A stretch of DNA of 64,000 nt from DASVNK01 sp036383895. GTDB lineage: Bacteria; Verrucomicrobiota; Verrucomicrobiia; Limisphaerales; SXQI01. The DNA is taken from contig DASVNK010000053.1 in assembly GCA_036383895.1 (NCBI GenBank), positions 78,458 through 142,457 on the forward strand, read 5' to 3'. Within the stretch, counting starts at the first letter, position 1, and every line of letters begins with the position of its first letter. The position numbers and the translations under genes are program-made. The notes below the pieces were generated by a model, which was given only the letters and a program-made list of their open reading frames with translations, was not told the DNA's origin and ran no database searches. This document shows, piece after piece, positions 45,231 to 54,285 of the stretch.

Positions 45231-46690
45231 AAAAGCGGCGGAAACCGGCTGATCTCCGCCAGCGCATCACGCGATTCCTCATGCCGCTGCTCGCCCTTCT
45301 CATCGTTGTTGGCGGATTCGCCCTGCACTCCGCCGTCCGCAAGCTGCTCATCTCCCAATTCAACCATGCCCTGCTCACGAAAGTCAGGACTCTTACCAGC
45401 TTCAATGAACCCGGCCGCGTCGGGATCAATCTTGGATTCACCGAACATCCGCTCCCGGAGTTTCACGGCGGACCGCACGCGGAATATTTTCAGCTTTGGT
45501 TGAGCGATGGTTCCACGCTCGCGAAATCGCCGTCCCTCGGAGCCGACGATTTGCCTCGCAGAACGGCACCAGAAGAGATACCCGAGTTCTGGCGCATGCG
45601 CCTGCCGGACGGCCGCGTGGGACGCGCGGTCGGTGTGCGTTTGAAATCGCAAAAGAGCGAACAGCAAACCTTCACGGTCGAATTGGTCCTCGCGCGCGGA
45701 AGCGTTCAATTAAATCGCGTGCTCGGTGGCCTGGCTTCTGGTATCGCGGCCTCGGGTGCCTTGCTGCTGCTGCTCGCCTGGTACGGCGTTCGGCGCGCCA
45801 CAGCATCCGCGCTGCAACCGCTCAGCGGCCTCGCTTCTCAGGTTGCCACAATCGATGCCAACTCGCTGACGAACTGCGTCACCATCGAGCGACTCCCGCC
45901 GGATCTGATCCCGATCGCCGGCCAAATCAACGACCTGATGGCGCGCCTTGAAGCTGCCTTGCAGCGGGAGCGGCGTTTCGCGGGGAATGCCGCGCATGAG
46001 TTGCTGACCCCTGTATCCGAATTGCGACTGGCCGCCGAAAACGCTCTCGAATGGCCAAATGATCCGATAGCCACCAGTTCGCTCGCCAACGAAGCGCGCG
46101 ATCTTTCGCTGCAAATGGAACACATCGTGCGCACGTTGCTCGCTCTCTCGCGTGCCGAAGCAAAAATGCTTCCAATCAAAGCGCAACAGTGTGATCTCGC
46201 TGAAATCATAGACGAGGTCCTCGTCTCCTTAGAATCGCGGTTAACCGCCAAAAACCTCAAAACTGAAGTCGTCGCCAGCGGATGCACCCTCATGACCGAT
46301 GCCATCGCGTTGCGTTCGATTCTCTCGAACCTCCTCCTCAACGCCGCGGAATATTCAGCAGCCGGATCAATCATTCAGATTGAAGCAAAGAATTCCAGTG
46401 CGCTCGCGTCCATCGTCGTCAGCAACCGGGCTCCTTCTCGGCTCAGTCCGGATGAAGTTGCCCGCTTTGCCGAACCGTTCTGGCGTGGAGACCTGTCGCA
46501 TCAATCGCGGGAACATGCCGGGCTGGGCCTTGCGCTTACTCGCGCATTTGTCGAAGCGTTGGGCGGCACTTTCAGCATAGAGCTTCAAGGCGCCGACACC
46601 GTGGTGGCGAAGATAATCCTCCCGCAAAAACCAATGCAAAGCGCCTCAGCTTCCCATGCGCATTCAGAACGGCCGGTTCATGCGCCTTGA
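45227..46690 (+). CDS. Membrane sensor histidine kinase, partner of the OmpR-type regulator
   Basis: 487 residues from GTG 45227, which overlaps the regulator stop (GTGA); the frame extends upstream but the overlap start is typical. Spans near 15-36 (FLMPLLALLIVVGGFALHS) and 170-192 flank a periplasmic sensor region. A HAMP-like linker precedes the H-box FAGNAAHELLTPVSEL with H257, then the N-box SNLLLNAAEYS and the G-box GLGLALTRAFVEALGG. It phosphorylates the regulator encoded just before it. The signal is unknown, though the coupled PepSY-like protein suggests a periplasmic input. Confidence 0.92.
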   Translation: MKKRRKPADLRQRITRFLMPLLALLIVVGGFALHSAVRKLLISQFNHALLTKVRTLTSFNEPGRVGINLGFTEHPLPEFHGGPHAEYFQLWLSDGSTLAKSPSLGADDLPRRTAPEEIPEFWRMRLPDGRVGRAVGVRLKSQKSEQQTFTVELVLARGSVQLNRVLGGLASGIAASGALLLLLAWYGVRRATASALQPLSGLASQVATIDANSLTNCVTIERLPPDLIPIAGQINDLMARLEAALQRERRFAGNAAHELLTPVSELRLAAENALEWPNDPIATSSLANEARDLSLQMEHIVRTLLALSRAEAKMLPIKAQQCDLAEIIDEVLVSLESRLTAKNLKTEVVASGCTLMTDAIALRSILSNLLLNAAEYSAAGSIIQIEAKNSSALASIVVSNRAPSRLSPDEVARFAEPFWRGDLSHQSREHAGLGLALTRAFVEALGGTFSIELQGADTVVAKIILPQKPMQSASASHAHSERPVHAP

Positions 46691-46720
46691 TTCGATCCCG
46701 CTTTTAAGCACAATCTCACC

Positions 46721-47803
46721 ATGCCCATGTTCAAACTGCTTTTAGTTTTTGCTCTTTCCGTTCTGTTCACCGCCACCTGCGCGGCAGCGACCCTCGTGCG
46801 CGTTGAGGAATCGGATTTTGGAAAGTTGAAGGACGGCACTCCTGTCAAAATATTTACTCTGCGCAACGAGCATGGCATGACCGCTCGCATCATGGAATAC
46901 GGCGCGATCGTCACCGAATTAATGGCATTGGATCGCCAGGGCCACCCCACGAATGTCGTCCTTGGCGCAAAGTCGCTCGACGAATACCTGAATGGCTTTG
47001 GCGGTTCGGCAGCCATCATCGGTCGCTTCGCCAACCGCATCGCGAACGCGAAATTCACGCTCGATGGCGTCGAATACAAACTCGCCGCAAACAACGGAAA
47101 GAACCACCTTCACGGCGGCCGCGCCGGATTCGCCAGCAAACATTGGCGCGGCAAAGTGCTTCCAGAAAAGGCAGGGGAAGCCGCTGTCGAATTTTCTTAC
47201 ACGAGCAAAGATGGCGAGGAGAATTACCCCGGCACATTGAACGTCAAGGTCACTTACACCCTCACGGACAAGAACGAATTCCGCATCGATTATGAAGCGA
47301 CTACCGATAAATCAACCGTGGTGAATCTAACCAACCACGCCTACTTCAACCTTGCGGGACAAGGAGACATTCTCGATCACGAATTGCAACTCAACGCGGC
47401 GCAATACACGCCGACGGATGACGGTCTCATACCGACCGGCCAAATCGCGAGCGTCAAAGGAACTCCACTGGATTTCACGAAACCCACCAAAGTCGGCGCC
47501 CGGATTGATCAACTCAAACCGAAGATCAACGGCTACGACCATAACTTCGTGCTCAAGTTGGAAGACAAAGCAATGGTCGACGTTGGCCGCGTCAAAGATC
47601 CGAAATCCGGACGCGTGATGACCGTCCGCACCACCGAGCCCGGTGTGCAGCTTTATACCGGCAATCATCTGAAGCACACCGGACTTTGCCTCGAGACGCA
47701 GCATTTTCCCGATTCCCCAAACAAAGCGAATTTTCCTTCGAGCGTTTTGAAACCTGGCCAAACGTTCAAGAGCACCACCATCTTCGCCTTCTCCGCGGAA
47801 TAA
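46721..47803 (+). CDS. galM: Exported aldose 1-epimerase (galactose mutarotase)
   Basis: 360 residues with a signal peptide (LLLVFALSVLFTATCAA), so it acts outside the cytoplasm, unlike E. coli GalM. Substrate and catalytic motifs are in place: GRFANRIANAKFTLDG, NHLHGGRAGFASKHW, NLTNHAYFNLAG (catalytic His) and CLETQHFPDSPNK (Glu base). It interconverts the alpha and beta anomers of hexoses. The next gene starts one base after the stop, so they are co-transcribed. Confidence 0.92.
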   Translation: MPMFKLLLVFALSVLFTATCAAATLVRVEESDFGKLKDGTPVKIFTLRNEHGMTARIMEYGAIVTELMALDRQGHPTNVVLGAKSLDEYLNGFGGSAAIIGRFANRIANAKFTLDGVEYKLAANNGKNHLHGGRAGFASKHWRGKVLPEKAGEAAVEFSYTSKDGEENYPGTLNVKVTYTLTDKNEFRIDYEATTDKSTVVNLTNHAYFNLAGQGDILDHELQLNAAQYTPTDDGLIPTGQIASVKGTPLDFTKPTKVGARIDQLKPKINGYDHNFVLKLEDKAMVDVGRVKDPKSGRVMTVRTTEPGVQLYTGNHLKHTGLCLETQHFPDSPNKANFPSSVLKPGQTFKSTTIFAFSAE

Positions 47804-47804
47804 A

Positions 47805-49112
47805 ATGTTTCGAACAGCGGCGGCGTTTTGGATGATTTCGGTTGCGGCATTCGGTGCCGACTTTACTCGCGACATTGCGCCGATCCTCATTTCGGAATGC
47901 CTCACCTGCCACAGCGCTGAGAAAGCCAAGGGTGGCTATCGCGTCCACACCTACGCTGCGGTTCTGGAACCTGGAAAAAGCAACCAACCCGCTGTTGTTT
48001 CCGGTAAACCTGAAGGAAGCGAACTCTACAAGCGCCTTGTGACGCACGATGAAGACGATCGCATGCCGCAGGATGACGATCCACTCACTGCCGAACAAAT
48101 AGAAATCTTCCGCAACTGGATCGCGGCCGGCGCATCTCTGGACAGAGGTGAACCGAATTCGCCACTTGCCTCCCTCCTTCCCCGCGCGAACTATCCCGCA
48201 CCGCCGCAGTTTTATAAACGAGCGCTGCCGATGCTTGCACTCACCTTCACTCCCGATGGCAAGCAACTCGCAGTCAGCGGTCATCACGAAATCACGCTTT
48301 GGAGCCTCGATGGCCAACTGCAACAGCGCATCACGAACGCGCCGCAAAGAGTTCACAGCATCAGCTTTCATCCCACCACGAACCTCGTGGCCATCGCTGG
48401 CGGAAAACCAGGCCGCAGTGGCGAAGTAAGTATCTACAATAATGGAGTATTCCTCACGAACCTTGCCCAACACTCCGATGAATTCCTTTCCGTCGCTTTC
48501 AGTCCGAACGGAAATCTTCTCGCCGCCGCTGGTTCCGACAATTCCATTCGCGTCTTCGACACCAAAGACTGGGGTTCAATCACGATCATCCAGCAACACG
48601 CCGACTGGGTCACATCCATCGCGTTCAATCCGGCGGGCGATAAACTAGTCTCCGCCAGCCGCGATCGCACAGCCCGCATTTATGATGCTTCAACCGGCGA
48701 ACTGGAAACGACTTACCCGAATCACTCCGCAGCCGTTTTCAGTGCCATATTCCTCGACGAAGATCGCGTCGCCAGCGCGGGTCGTGATAAATCGATCCAC
48801 ATCTGGGACATCAAAGAGGGCAAGAAACGAAACGAGATCAGCGGCGCCGAAGCGGACGTAGTTGAACTACTCGCGGCGGAAAAGTTTCTCTTCGCCGCGG
48901 CGGCAAACAGCGTTCGCCAATACAAAAAATCCGACCGGAAGCTCGTTCGCACCTACTCCGGCCACACTGCCACTGTATTCGCTCTCGCTTTCCACCCGGA
49001 ATCCGACCGTCTGGCCGCTGGCGCGTTCGACGGCTCGATTAGGATTTGGGATACCAAGGATGGTTCCATAGTCTCAACTTTCACCGCCGCCCCGCTTAAT
49101 TCGGCTCAGTGA
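47805..49112 (+). CDS. Planctomycete-type cytochrome c domain fused to WD40 repeats, exported
   Basis: 435 residues with a short signal peptide (AAAFWMISVAAFGAD). An N-terminal cytochrome module has ISECLTCHSAEKAKGGYRVH, with one CxxCH haem site, and the DRMPQDDDPLTAEQIEIFRNW helix typical of this family. From about residue 140, six or seven WD40 units follow (LAVSGHHEITLWSLDG, LAAAGSDNSIRVFDTKDW, VSASRDRTARIYDAST, LAAGAFDGSIRIWDTKDG). Such fusions are characteristic of PVC bacteria; their electron partner is unknown. It lies in the run with the epimerase gene. Confidence 0.9.
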   Translation: MFRTAAAFWMISVAAFGADFTRDIAPILISECLTCHSAEKAKGGYRVHTYAAVLEPGKSNQPAVVSGKPEGSELYKRLVTHDEDDRMPQDDDPLTAEQIEIFRNWIAAGASLDRGEPNSPLASLLPRANYPAPPQFYKRALPMLALTFTPDGKQLAVSGHHEITLWSLDGQLQQRITNAPQRVHSISFHPTTNLVAIAGGKPGRSGEVSIYNNGVFLTNLAQHSDEFLSVAFSPNGNLLAAAGSDNSIRVFDTKDWGSITIIQQHADWVTSIAFNPAGDKLVSASRDRTARIYDASTGELETTYPNHSAAVFSAIFLDEDRVASAGRDKSIHIWDIKEGKKRNEISGAEADVVELLAAEKFLFAAAANSVRQYKKSDRKLVRTYSGHTATVFALAFHPESDRLAAGAFDGSIRIWDTKDGSIVSTFTAAPLNSAQ

Positions 49113-49164
49113 AGGATTAGATTTTCCCTTTACAGACCCGCGTTCGGAACGAAAACTACGGCGC

Positions 49165-51132
49165 GTGTCAGGTTACTTATCTTCGGACCGTCTAACCTCC
49201 AGGGTGTCAGAAGGCGGAAACAGCCGTCTTTTAAGCCACCTGGAAACGGCGATCGAGAAATCGCAAGCCTTTCTGCTGAATGAGCAAAAGAGCGCCGGAT
49301 ATTGGATCGGCGAACTCATGGTTGATGCGACGCTGGTCGCCGATACCATCGCGTACCATCACTGGAATGGAAAAGTCGATCCCGAGTGGCAACGCAAAGC
49401 GGTTAATCACATCTTCTCCATGCAACTGCCGGACGGCGGTTGGAATATCTATCACGGCGGCCCAGCCGAGGTGAACGCGACGATCAAATGTTACCTCGCT
49501 TTGAAACTCGCCGGTGTGCCAGTCACTGACCCCCGCATGCTCAAAGGACGCGAAGTGGCGCTGAACCTCGGCGGCGTCCCGCGCATGAATACATTTTCCA
49601 AACTGTATCTCGCGCTCATCGGCCTCTTTCCGTGGGATTATGTTCCCACGATTCCCTGTGAAATTATTCTCATCGGAAAATGGTTTCATGTGAATTTCCA
49701 CGAGATGAGTTCCTGGAGCCGCTCGATGCTGGTCCCACTGGCCATCATCAATCACTTCAAGCCGACGCGCAAAGTTCATGTCAATCTCAATGAGTTGTAT
49801 CCAGAAGGCATCCACGAGCGCGATCTCGCCTTGCCGCCCGACCCGCAGTTTTTCACCTGGCGCAATTTCTTCCTCTGGCTGGATGGCCTGCACAAATTTG
49901 TCGAAAACAACAAACTTCGTCCGTTCCGCAAGCGCGCCCTGAAGAAAGCCGAGCAATGGATGCTCGAACGCTTCGAAGGCTCGAACGGCCTTGCCGCAAT
50001 TTTCCCTGCGATGCTCAACGCGCTCATCGCGTTAAAAGCTTTGGGTTATCCTGATGATCACCCCGAAGTAATCCGCGCGGAACAGGAACTCAAGAATCTC
50101 GAGCACGAGGACGAACACACCGTTCGCATCGAGCCCTGCTTCTCGCCCGTTTGGGACACCGCCATTGTCGCAATTTGCCTCCGCGAATCCGGAATTCCTG
50201 AAGACCATCCCGCGCTGAAGAAAGCCACTGAATGGCTAATGTCGAAGGAAATTCGTTTCCGAGGTGATTGGCAGTTCAAGAATACCGTTGATGTCGAACC
50301 AAGCGGCTGGGTTTTCGAATTCGATAACAAGTGGAACCCAGACATCGACGACACCGCGATGGTGTTACTCGCGTTGCGCCTCGTTCCTACGGACAATCCG
50401 CAAAAACGCGACGAGTGCTTGAAGCGCGCGACTAAATGGATGCTCACCTTCCAGTGCAAGGACGGTGGCTGGGCGGCATTCGATAAGGATTGCACCAAGG
50501 GCATCCTCGAGAAAGTTCCGTTCGCTGATCACAATGCGATGCTCGATCCTGAATGTGCCGACATCACCGCGCGCATTCTCGAATGGCTCGGCCACTGTGG
50601 CTACAGCGTCGATCATCCGCAGGTTGAGAAGGCGATCGAATATCTTCGCGGCGAGCAGGAAGAAGACGGTTCATGGTATGGCCGTTGGGGCGTCAATTAT
50701 ATCTACGGCACCTGGCAGGCGTTGCGCGGACTGCATGCGCTGAAGTGGAACATGCAGGAGCCCTGGCTCCTCAAAGCCCGCGACTGGCTGGAGAGTGTCC
50801 AACACGCCGACGGTGGTTGGGGCGAACGTTGCAATACCTACGACGATCCGGTTTTCAAAGGCCAGGGTCCAAGCACCGCATCCCAAACCGCTTGGGCTGT
50901 CATGGCGCTCTGCACTTTCGGCGATCCAAATCGCCCGAGCCTGATTCGCGGGATAGATCACCTCATCCGCACCCAGAATCGCGACGGCAGTTGGACCGAA
51001 CTCGAAACAACCGGCACCGGTTTCCCAAAAGTGTTCTATCTCAAATACGACATGTATCGGAATAGCTGGCCGCTCCTCGCGTTCGCCACCTACCAGAAGC
51101 TGGTGACTGAGAGAAATCCGCGTCGGCCATAG
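49165..51132 (+). CDS. shc: Squalene-hopene cyclase
   Basis: 655 residues from GTG 49165; an in-frame GTG at 49204 is an alternative. The catalytic DxDD is DIDDT (D393-D396). QW repeats are plentiful: QLPDGGWNIY, CKDGGWAAFDKD, EEDGSWYGRWGVNYIYGTW, HADGGWGERC and NRDGSWTE. It folds squalene into hopene or hopanol at the membrane. Immediately downstream (six bases) is the HpnG-like gene, and the hpnD and hpnK genes face it from the other strand. Confidence 0.95.
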   Translation: MSGYLSSDRLTSRVSEGGNSRLLSHLETAIEKSQAFLLNEQKSAGYWIGELMVDATLVADTIAYHHWNGKVDPEWQRKAVNHIFSMQLPDGGWNIYHGGPAEVNATIKCYLALKLAGVPVTDPRMLKGREVALNLGGVPRMNTFSKLYLALIGLFPWDYVPTIPCEIILIGKWFHVNFHEMSSWSRSMLVPLAIINHFKPTRKVHVNLNELYPEGIHERDLALPPDPQFFTWRNFFLWLDGLHKFVENNKLRPFRKRALKKAEQWMLERFEGSNGLAAIFPAMLNALIALKALGYPDDHPEVIRAEQELKNLEHEDEHTVRIEPCFSPVWDTAIVAICLRESGIPEDHPALKKATEWLMSKEIRFRGDWQFKNTVDVEPSGWVFEFDNKWNPDIDDTAMVLLALRLVPTDNPQKRDECLKRATKWMLTFQCKDGGWAAFDKDCTKGILEKVPFADHNAMLDPECADITARILEWLGHCGYSVDHPQVEKAIEYLRGEQEEDGSWYGRWGVNYIYGTWQALRGLHALKWNMQEPWLLKARDWLESVQHADGGWGERCNTYDDPVFKGQGPSTASQTAWAVMALCTFGDPNRPSLIRGIDHLIRTQNRDGSWTELETTGTGFPKVFYLKYDMYRNSWPLLAFATYQKLVTERNPRRP

Positions 51133-51138
51133 TCGACG

Positions 51139-51789
51139 ATGTCGGAACAGCCTAATATTCCAGGCGAGGTTCTCGTTACCTTCGCGGTTAAGGAAGAGAT
51201 GAAGTTTTTCCCAGGCGGCCCGGGCATTCGTCGCTTCATCACCGGCATGGGACGAGACAACGCGGATCACGCCATTGCAATGGCTTTTGAGCAAATCCGC
51301 CCGCGACTGGTTCTCACCTGCGGTTTCGCGGGCGGTCTAAACCCAGTCCTTAAATCCAACGAGATTGTTTTCAGCGCGGACGAAGACAGCCCGCTTTGCG
51401 ACGCCCTGAAGAAAGCTGGCGGCACGCCCGTAAGTTTTTTCTGCGCGCGCCGCGTTGCCATCACCGCCGAGGAAAAACAACGCCTTTGGCGCGGCATGGG
51501 GGCCGACGCCGTCGAGATGGAAAGCGAAAGTATTCGCGAATTTTGTCGCGAACGCCAAATTCCCGCCGCAACCATTCGCGTCATTTCGGACACTGCTCTC
51601 GAAGATTTGCCTCTCGACTTCAACACCCTCATGTCGCCCGCGCAGAAGATTCACTACGGTAAACTGACCTGGGCCTTGGTTCGCGCACCGTTCAAGCTCG
51701 CGGAACTTCTCGCGTTCCAACAGAAAACCATCGACGCCGCCAAGTCTCTCGGCGCTTTCCTCACCAAAGTCCTTCCGGAATTGCGCTGA
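51139..51789 (+). CDS. hpnG: HpnG-like hopanoid-associated phosphorylase (nucleosidase)
   Basis: 216 residues of the nucleoside phosphorylase/MTA-SAH nucleosidase fold: LVLTCGFAGGLNPVL and the purine-site DAVEMESESIREFC. Next to a squalene-hopene cyclase this is most likely HpnG, which removes adenine from adenosylhopane to give ribosylhopane (established for the family). It is probably translated from the same transcript as shc. Confidence 0.85.
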   Translation: MSEQPNIPGEVLVTFAVKEEMKFFPGGPGIRRFITGMGRDNADHAIAMAFEQIRPRLVLTCGFAGGLNPVLKSNEIVFSADEDSPLCDALKKAGGTPVSFFCARRVAITAEEKQRLWRGMGADAVEMESESIREFCRERQIPAATIRVISDTALEDLPLDFNTLMSPAQKIHYGKLTWALVRAPFKLAELLAFQQKTIDAAKSLGAFLTKVLPELR

Positions 51790-51798
51790 CTGCCGCGC

Positions 51799-52227
51799 CT
51801 AGATTCGCGGATACTCGGATGACGGGACCCGCGACGGATCATTCTGCTTCCGTTTCTCAGTAAATGTTATCAATCCAGCGCCCAGCACAATCAGCACCAC
51901 CCCTGCCCAGCGCAACCCATCAATATCTTCGCGGAGGTAGAAACGCGCCGCGAGGGTGGAGAAGACAAACGTCAGTGCGGTTAACGGCCAGACGAAACTC
52001 ACATCCGCTCGCGACATCATCACCAGCAGGCAAATGAAGAACACCGCTTCAAATGCCACACCGAGCAGAATCTCTTTGCTCGACAGCGCTCTTCTCACCA
52101 TTCGCACCAACTCTGCCGGGCCGTAGTTTTTCGGAGAGTCAAGCTGCTTCAGCCCTTTGCTGAGCAATACCACCCCCATCGTCTCGAACGTGAGCCCGAA
52201 GAACAAAATCAATAACAGCTTGGTCAT
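51799..52227 (-). CDS. EamA-like small membrane transporter
   Basis: 142 residues with four or five membrane spans: LLLILFFGLTFETMGVVLL, LLGVAFEAVFFICLLVMM, FVWPLTALTFVFSTLAARF and LRWAGVVLIVLGAGLI. This is the size of half an EamA/DMT unit, so it would need to dimerise, as small multidrug transporters do. Last gene of the minus-strand hopanoid run, six bases after hpnK; export of a hopanoid-related compound is a guess. Confidence 0.75.
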   Translation of the reverse strand: MTKLLLILFFGLTFETMGVVLLSKGLKQLDSPKNYGPAELVRMVRRALSSKEILLGVAFEAVFFICLLVMMSRADVSFVWPLTALTFVFSTLAARFYLREDIDGLRWAGVVLIVLGAGLITFTEKRKQNDPSRVPSSEYPRI

Positions 52228-52233
52228 AGTGAG

Positions 52234-53061
52234 TCACAAATCCGCGTAGCGAATCAATTCGATCCCCTGCTCGGCCAACGTGGCTTTTACCCGCGGACTT
52301 GTCAGCGCATCCAATTCGGCGCGAGAATCTGCTGAGTTTGGGTGTGAGTAAAGTTCAGATGAGCCCGTGGGCAATCCGCGTAACAGTGATAGAACAAATT
52401 TTTCGTTCACCCGCGAGTCTTCCAACAAACCGAAAACATAATCGGTGTGTGCCACAACCTCCTGCGCAAGGATCGAATCAGCTCTCCGTGACAGCCGCTT
52501 GAAAATTTGCCAATGGCTTGTTCGATACAGCCATCGACCACTCCCAAGTTCCCACTCAAGCAACGACGGCCTCGTTAACCGCATAGCTTTGATCCCACGC
52601 GCTCTCATCTCCTTGATCACGATCGGTAGAACCACCGGATGCAGATGAAAACTTAAATGCCCGTTCACGTGGTCGCACTTCAATCCAGTCGCCTCGAATT
52701 TCTCGAACTGCGCTTCAATCTCGGCTGTTACCTGCCGCCTTAACTCTCTCGAAAAATAATAGGCGAACCCGGCAGCAACTCCCGAATGCGGTAACGTTCC
52801 ATCTTCATTGATCAGGTCCGGTATATCTTTCGCGGACAGCGCGGCGTGTCCGCAACAAAGCGTCAGATGCAATCCCACACCGAGCCGAGGATTTGCCTTT
52901 GCGATCTCGACCGCCTCCTCGAATCCCTTCTCGTTCACCATCAGGCTTGCGCAAGTTAGTATCCCTTCGCGATGCGCCAGCGCGACTGCTGAGTTAATCG
53001 AAGCGGACTGGCCGAAATCATCCGCGGTGACAATCAGTCGGCGTCGTTCAGCCGACCCCAT
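52234..53061 (-). CDS. hpnK: HpnK-like hopanoid biosynthesis-associated deacetylase (YdjC/ChbG fold)
   Basis: 275 residues. RLIVTADDFGQSASIN carries the Asp pair, GLHLTLCCGH and CDHVNGHLSFH the metal-binding His residues of YdjC/ChbG-type carbohydrate deacetylases. HpnK proteins occur in hopanoid clusters and are presumed to trim the amino-sugar or polar headgroup, which is not proven. It overlaps hpnD by 14 bases. Confidence 0.88.
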   Translation of the reverse strand: MGSAERRRLIVTADDFGQSASINSAVALAHREGILTCASLMVNEKGFEEAVEIAKANPRLGVGLHLTLCCGHAALSAKDIPDLINEDGTLPHSGVAAGFAYYFSRELRRQVTAEIEAQFEKFEATGLKCDHVNGHLSFHLHPVVLPIVIKEMRARGIKAMRLTRPSLLEWELGSGRWLYRTSHWQIFKRLSRRADSILAQEVVAHTDYVFGLLEDSRVNEKFVLSLLRGLPTGSSELYSHPNSADSRAELDALTSPRVKATLAEQGIELIRYADL

Positions 53062-53920
53062 AATTGGGAAGCAAAAGCTTGCCGCGCCACACGCGATACC
53101 ACATCCGCATCACCAAAAACAACTTCTGCACCTTGTTCAGGCGTGTCTCACCCGGCTCAAAAACATTAAATCGCCGCTGCTCAATCTTTCTGAGCAACTT
53201 CCAATAAACCGAACCCATCAACTCCGCCGTCGCCATGGACCGCCGATCAGCCGGCGGCAGCGTCTCGGTAGCTTTTTGATAAAAACCCTTTGCGCGGTCA
53301 GCCATATCTTGTGCGAGCCGCACGTAATTTGCGTCATATCGGCCTGCCAGAATGTCCCCGGGTTTCACGCCGAATCGCTCGCACAGTTCCAGCGGAAGAT
53401 AAACGCGACCGCGCTCGGCATCGTTTCGCACGTCGCGTAAAATATTTGTAAACTGTAGCGCCTTTCCCAGATACACCGCGTAATCGCGACAAGCAGGGTT
53501 TGTATATCCAAAGATTTCGATGCTCAATAAACCCACGACCGACGCCACGCGGTAGCAATACAACTCCAGCTCTTCCAGCGTTGCGTAATCCCGCTTCTCA
53601 AGGTCCATCTCCACCCCTTTGAGCAACTCATCAAAATGCTCAAAGCGCAATCCGCGCCTTTGAATCACCGGCTGCAGCTCTCGGTTCACCGCGAACTGCG
53701 GTTGCCCGCCATCGCACGCCTTCCGCACATCCCCGCGCCACGCCTCCAATTTTGCTGCCCGCACTTCCACAGGTGTCGACTCGTCATCCGCAATATCGTC
53801 AACCTCGCGGCAGAACGCATACAGTGCCGCCATTTCCTGCCGCTTCTCGCGCGGGAGCAACACGAAGGCGAGTGCGAGATTCGATGCGCTTTTGCGGGTG
53901 ATGGCCTCGCTAACCTGCAT
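53048..53920 (-). CDS. hpnD: HpnD-like presqualene diphosphate synthase
   Basis: 290 residues of the squalene/phytoene synthase family, with both aspartate-rich sites: FCREVDDIADD and LRDVRNDAERGRVYLP, plus YRVASVVGLLSIEIFGY. HpnD joins two farnesyl diphosphates to presqualene diphosphate; HpnC and HpnE, which complete squalene, are not in the window. A classical squalene or phytoene synthase is a less likely alternative. It starts two bases after the small membrane-protein gene and overlaps hpnK. Confidence 0.88.
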   Translation of the reverse strand: MQVSEAITRKSASNLALAFVLLPREKRQEMAALYAFCREVDDIADDESTPVEVRAAKLEAWRGDVRKACDGGQPQFAVNRELQPVIQRRGLRFEHFDELLKGVEMDLEKRDYATLEELELYCYRVASVVGLLSIEIFGYTNPACRDYAVYLGKALQFTNILRDVRNDAERGRVYLPLELCERFGVKPGDILAGRYDANYVRLAQDMADRAKGFYQKATETLPPADRRSMATAELMGSVYWKLLRKIEQRRFNVFEPGETRLNKVQKLFLVMRMWYRVWRGKLLLPNYGVG

Positions 53921-53922
53921 CG

Positions 53923-54285
53923 CTAGATCGGAGTAGATTCCTGTGGATCTCGCGGCGGCGGCAGCCCTCCAGTCTGTGACAACGTCGGATAACGATCGCG
54001 GTGATCCCGCTTCCGCACGCGCTTCTTCTTTCGGTGCCGCTCACGCCCATCGTCCGTCACCGTTACGTCTGGTTTGGCCGTAACACCCAGCGGCTTACGA
54101 TTCCGTTCTTCGGGATGTTTCTTCGGACCCCGAATGAACATCGCCCAGAGAAGAAGCAGCACCCCCAGTGCGCCCGCGACCAATAATAAAAAAGTAATAT
54201 CCGGCGCAAACGGTTTAGCACCAGGGCCCACCTCCGGCAGTCCCTGCGACGGAGCTTGCGCCGCGGCAAGCATTGCGAACTTCAT
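53923..54285 (-). CDS. Small single-span membrane protein, unknown function
   Basis: 120 residues. A span at about 30-51 (ITFLLLVAGALGVLLLLWAM) is followed by a highly basic stretch (RHRKKKRVRKRDHRDR) and a Pro-rich tail. I see no family. Its ATG overlaps the NtrC-like stop by four bases and it ends two bases before hpnD, so it bridges the regulatory and hopanoid genes in one transcript. Confidence 0.75.
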   Translation of the reverse strand: MKFAMLAAAQAPSQGLPEVGPGAKPFAPDITFLLLVAGALGVLLLLWAMFIRGPKKHPEERNRKPLGVTAKPDVTVTDDGRERHRKKKRVRKRDHRDRYPTLSQTGGLPPPRDPQESTPI

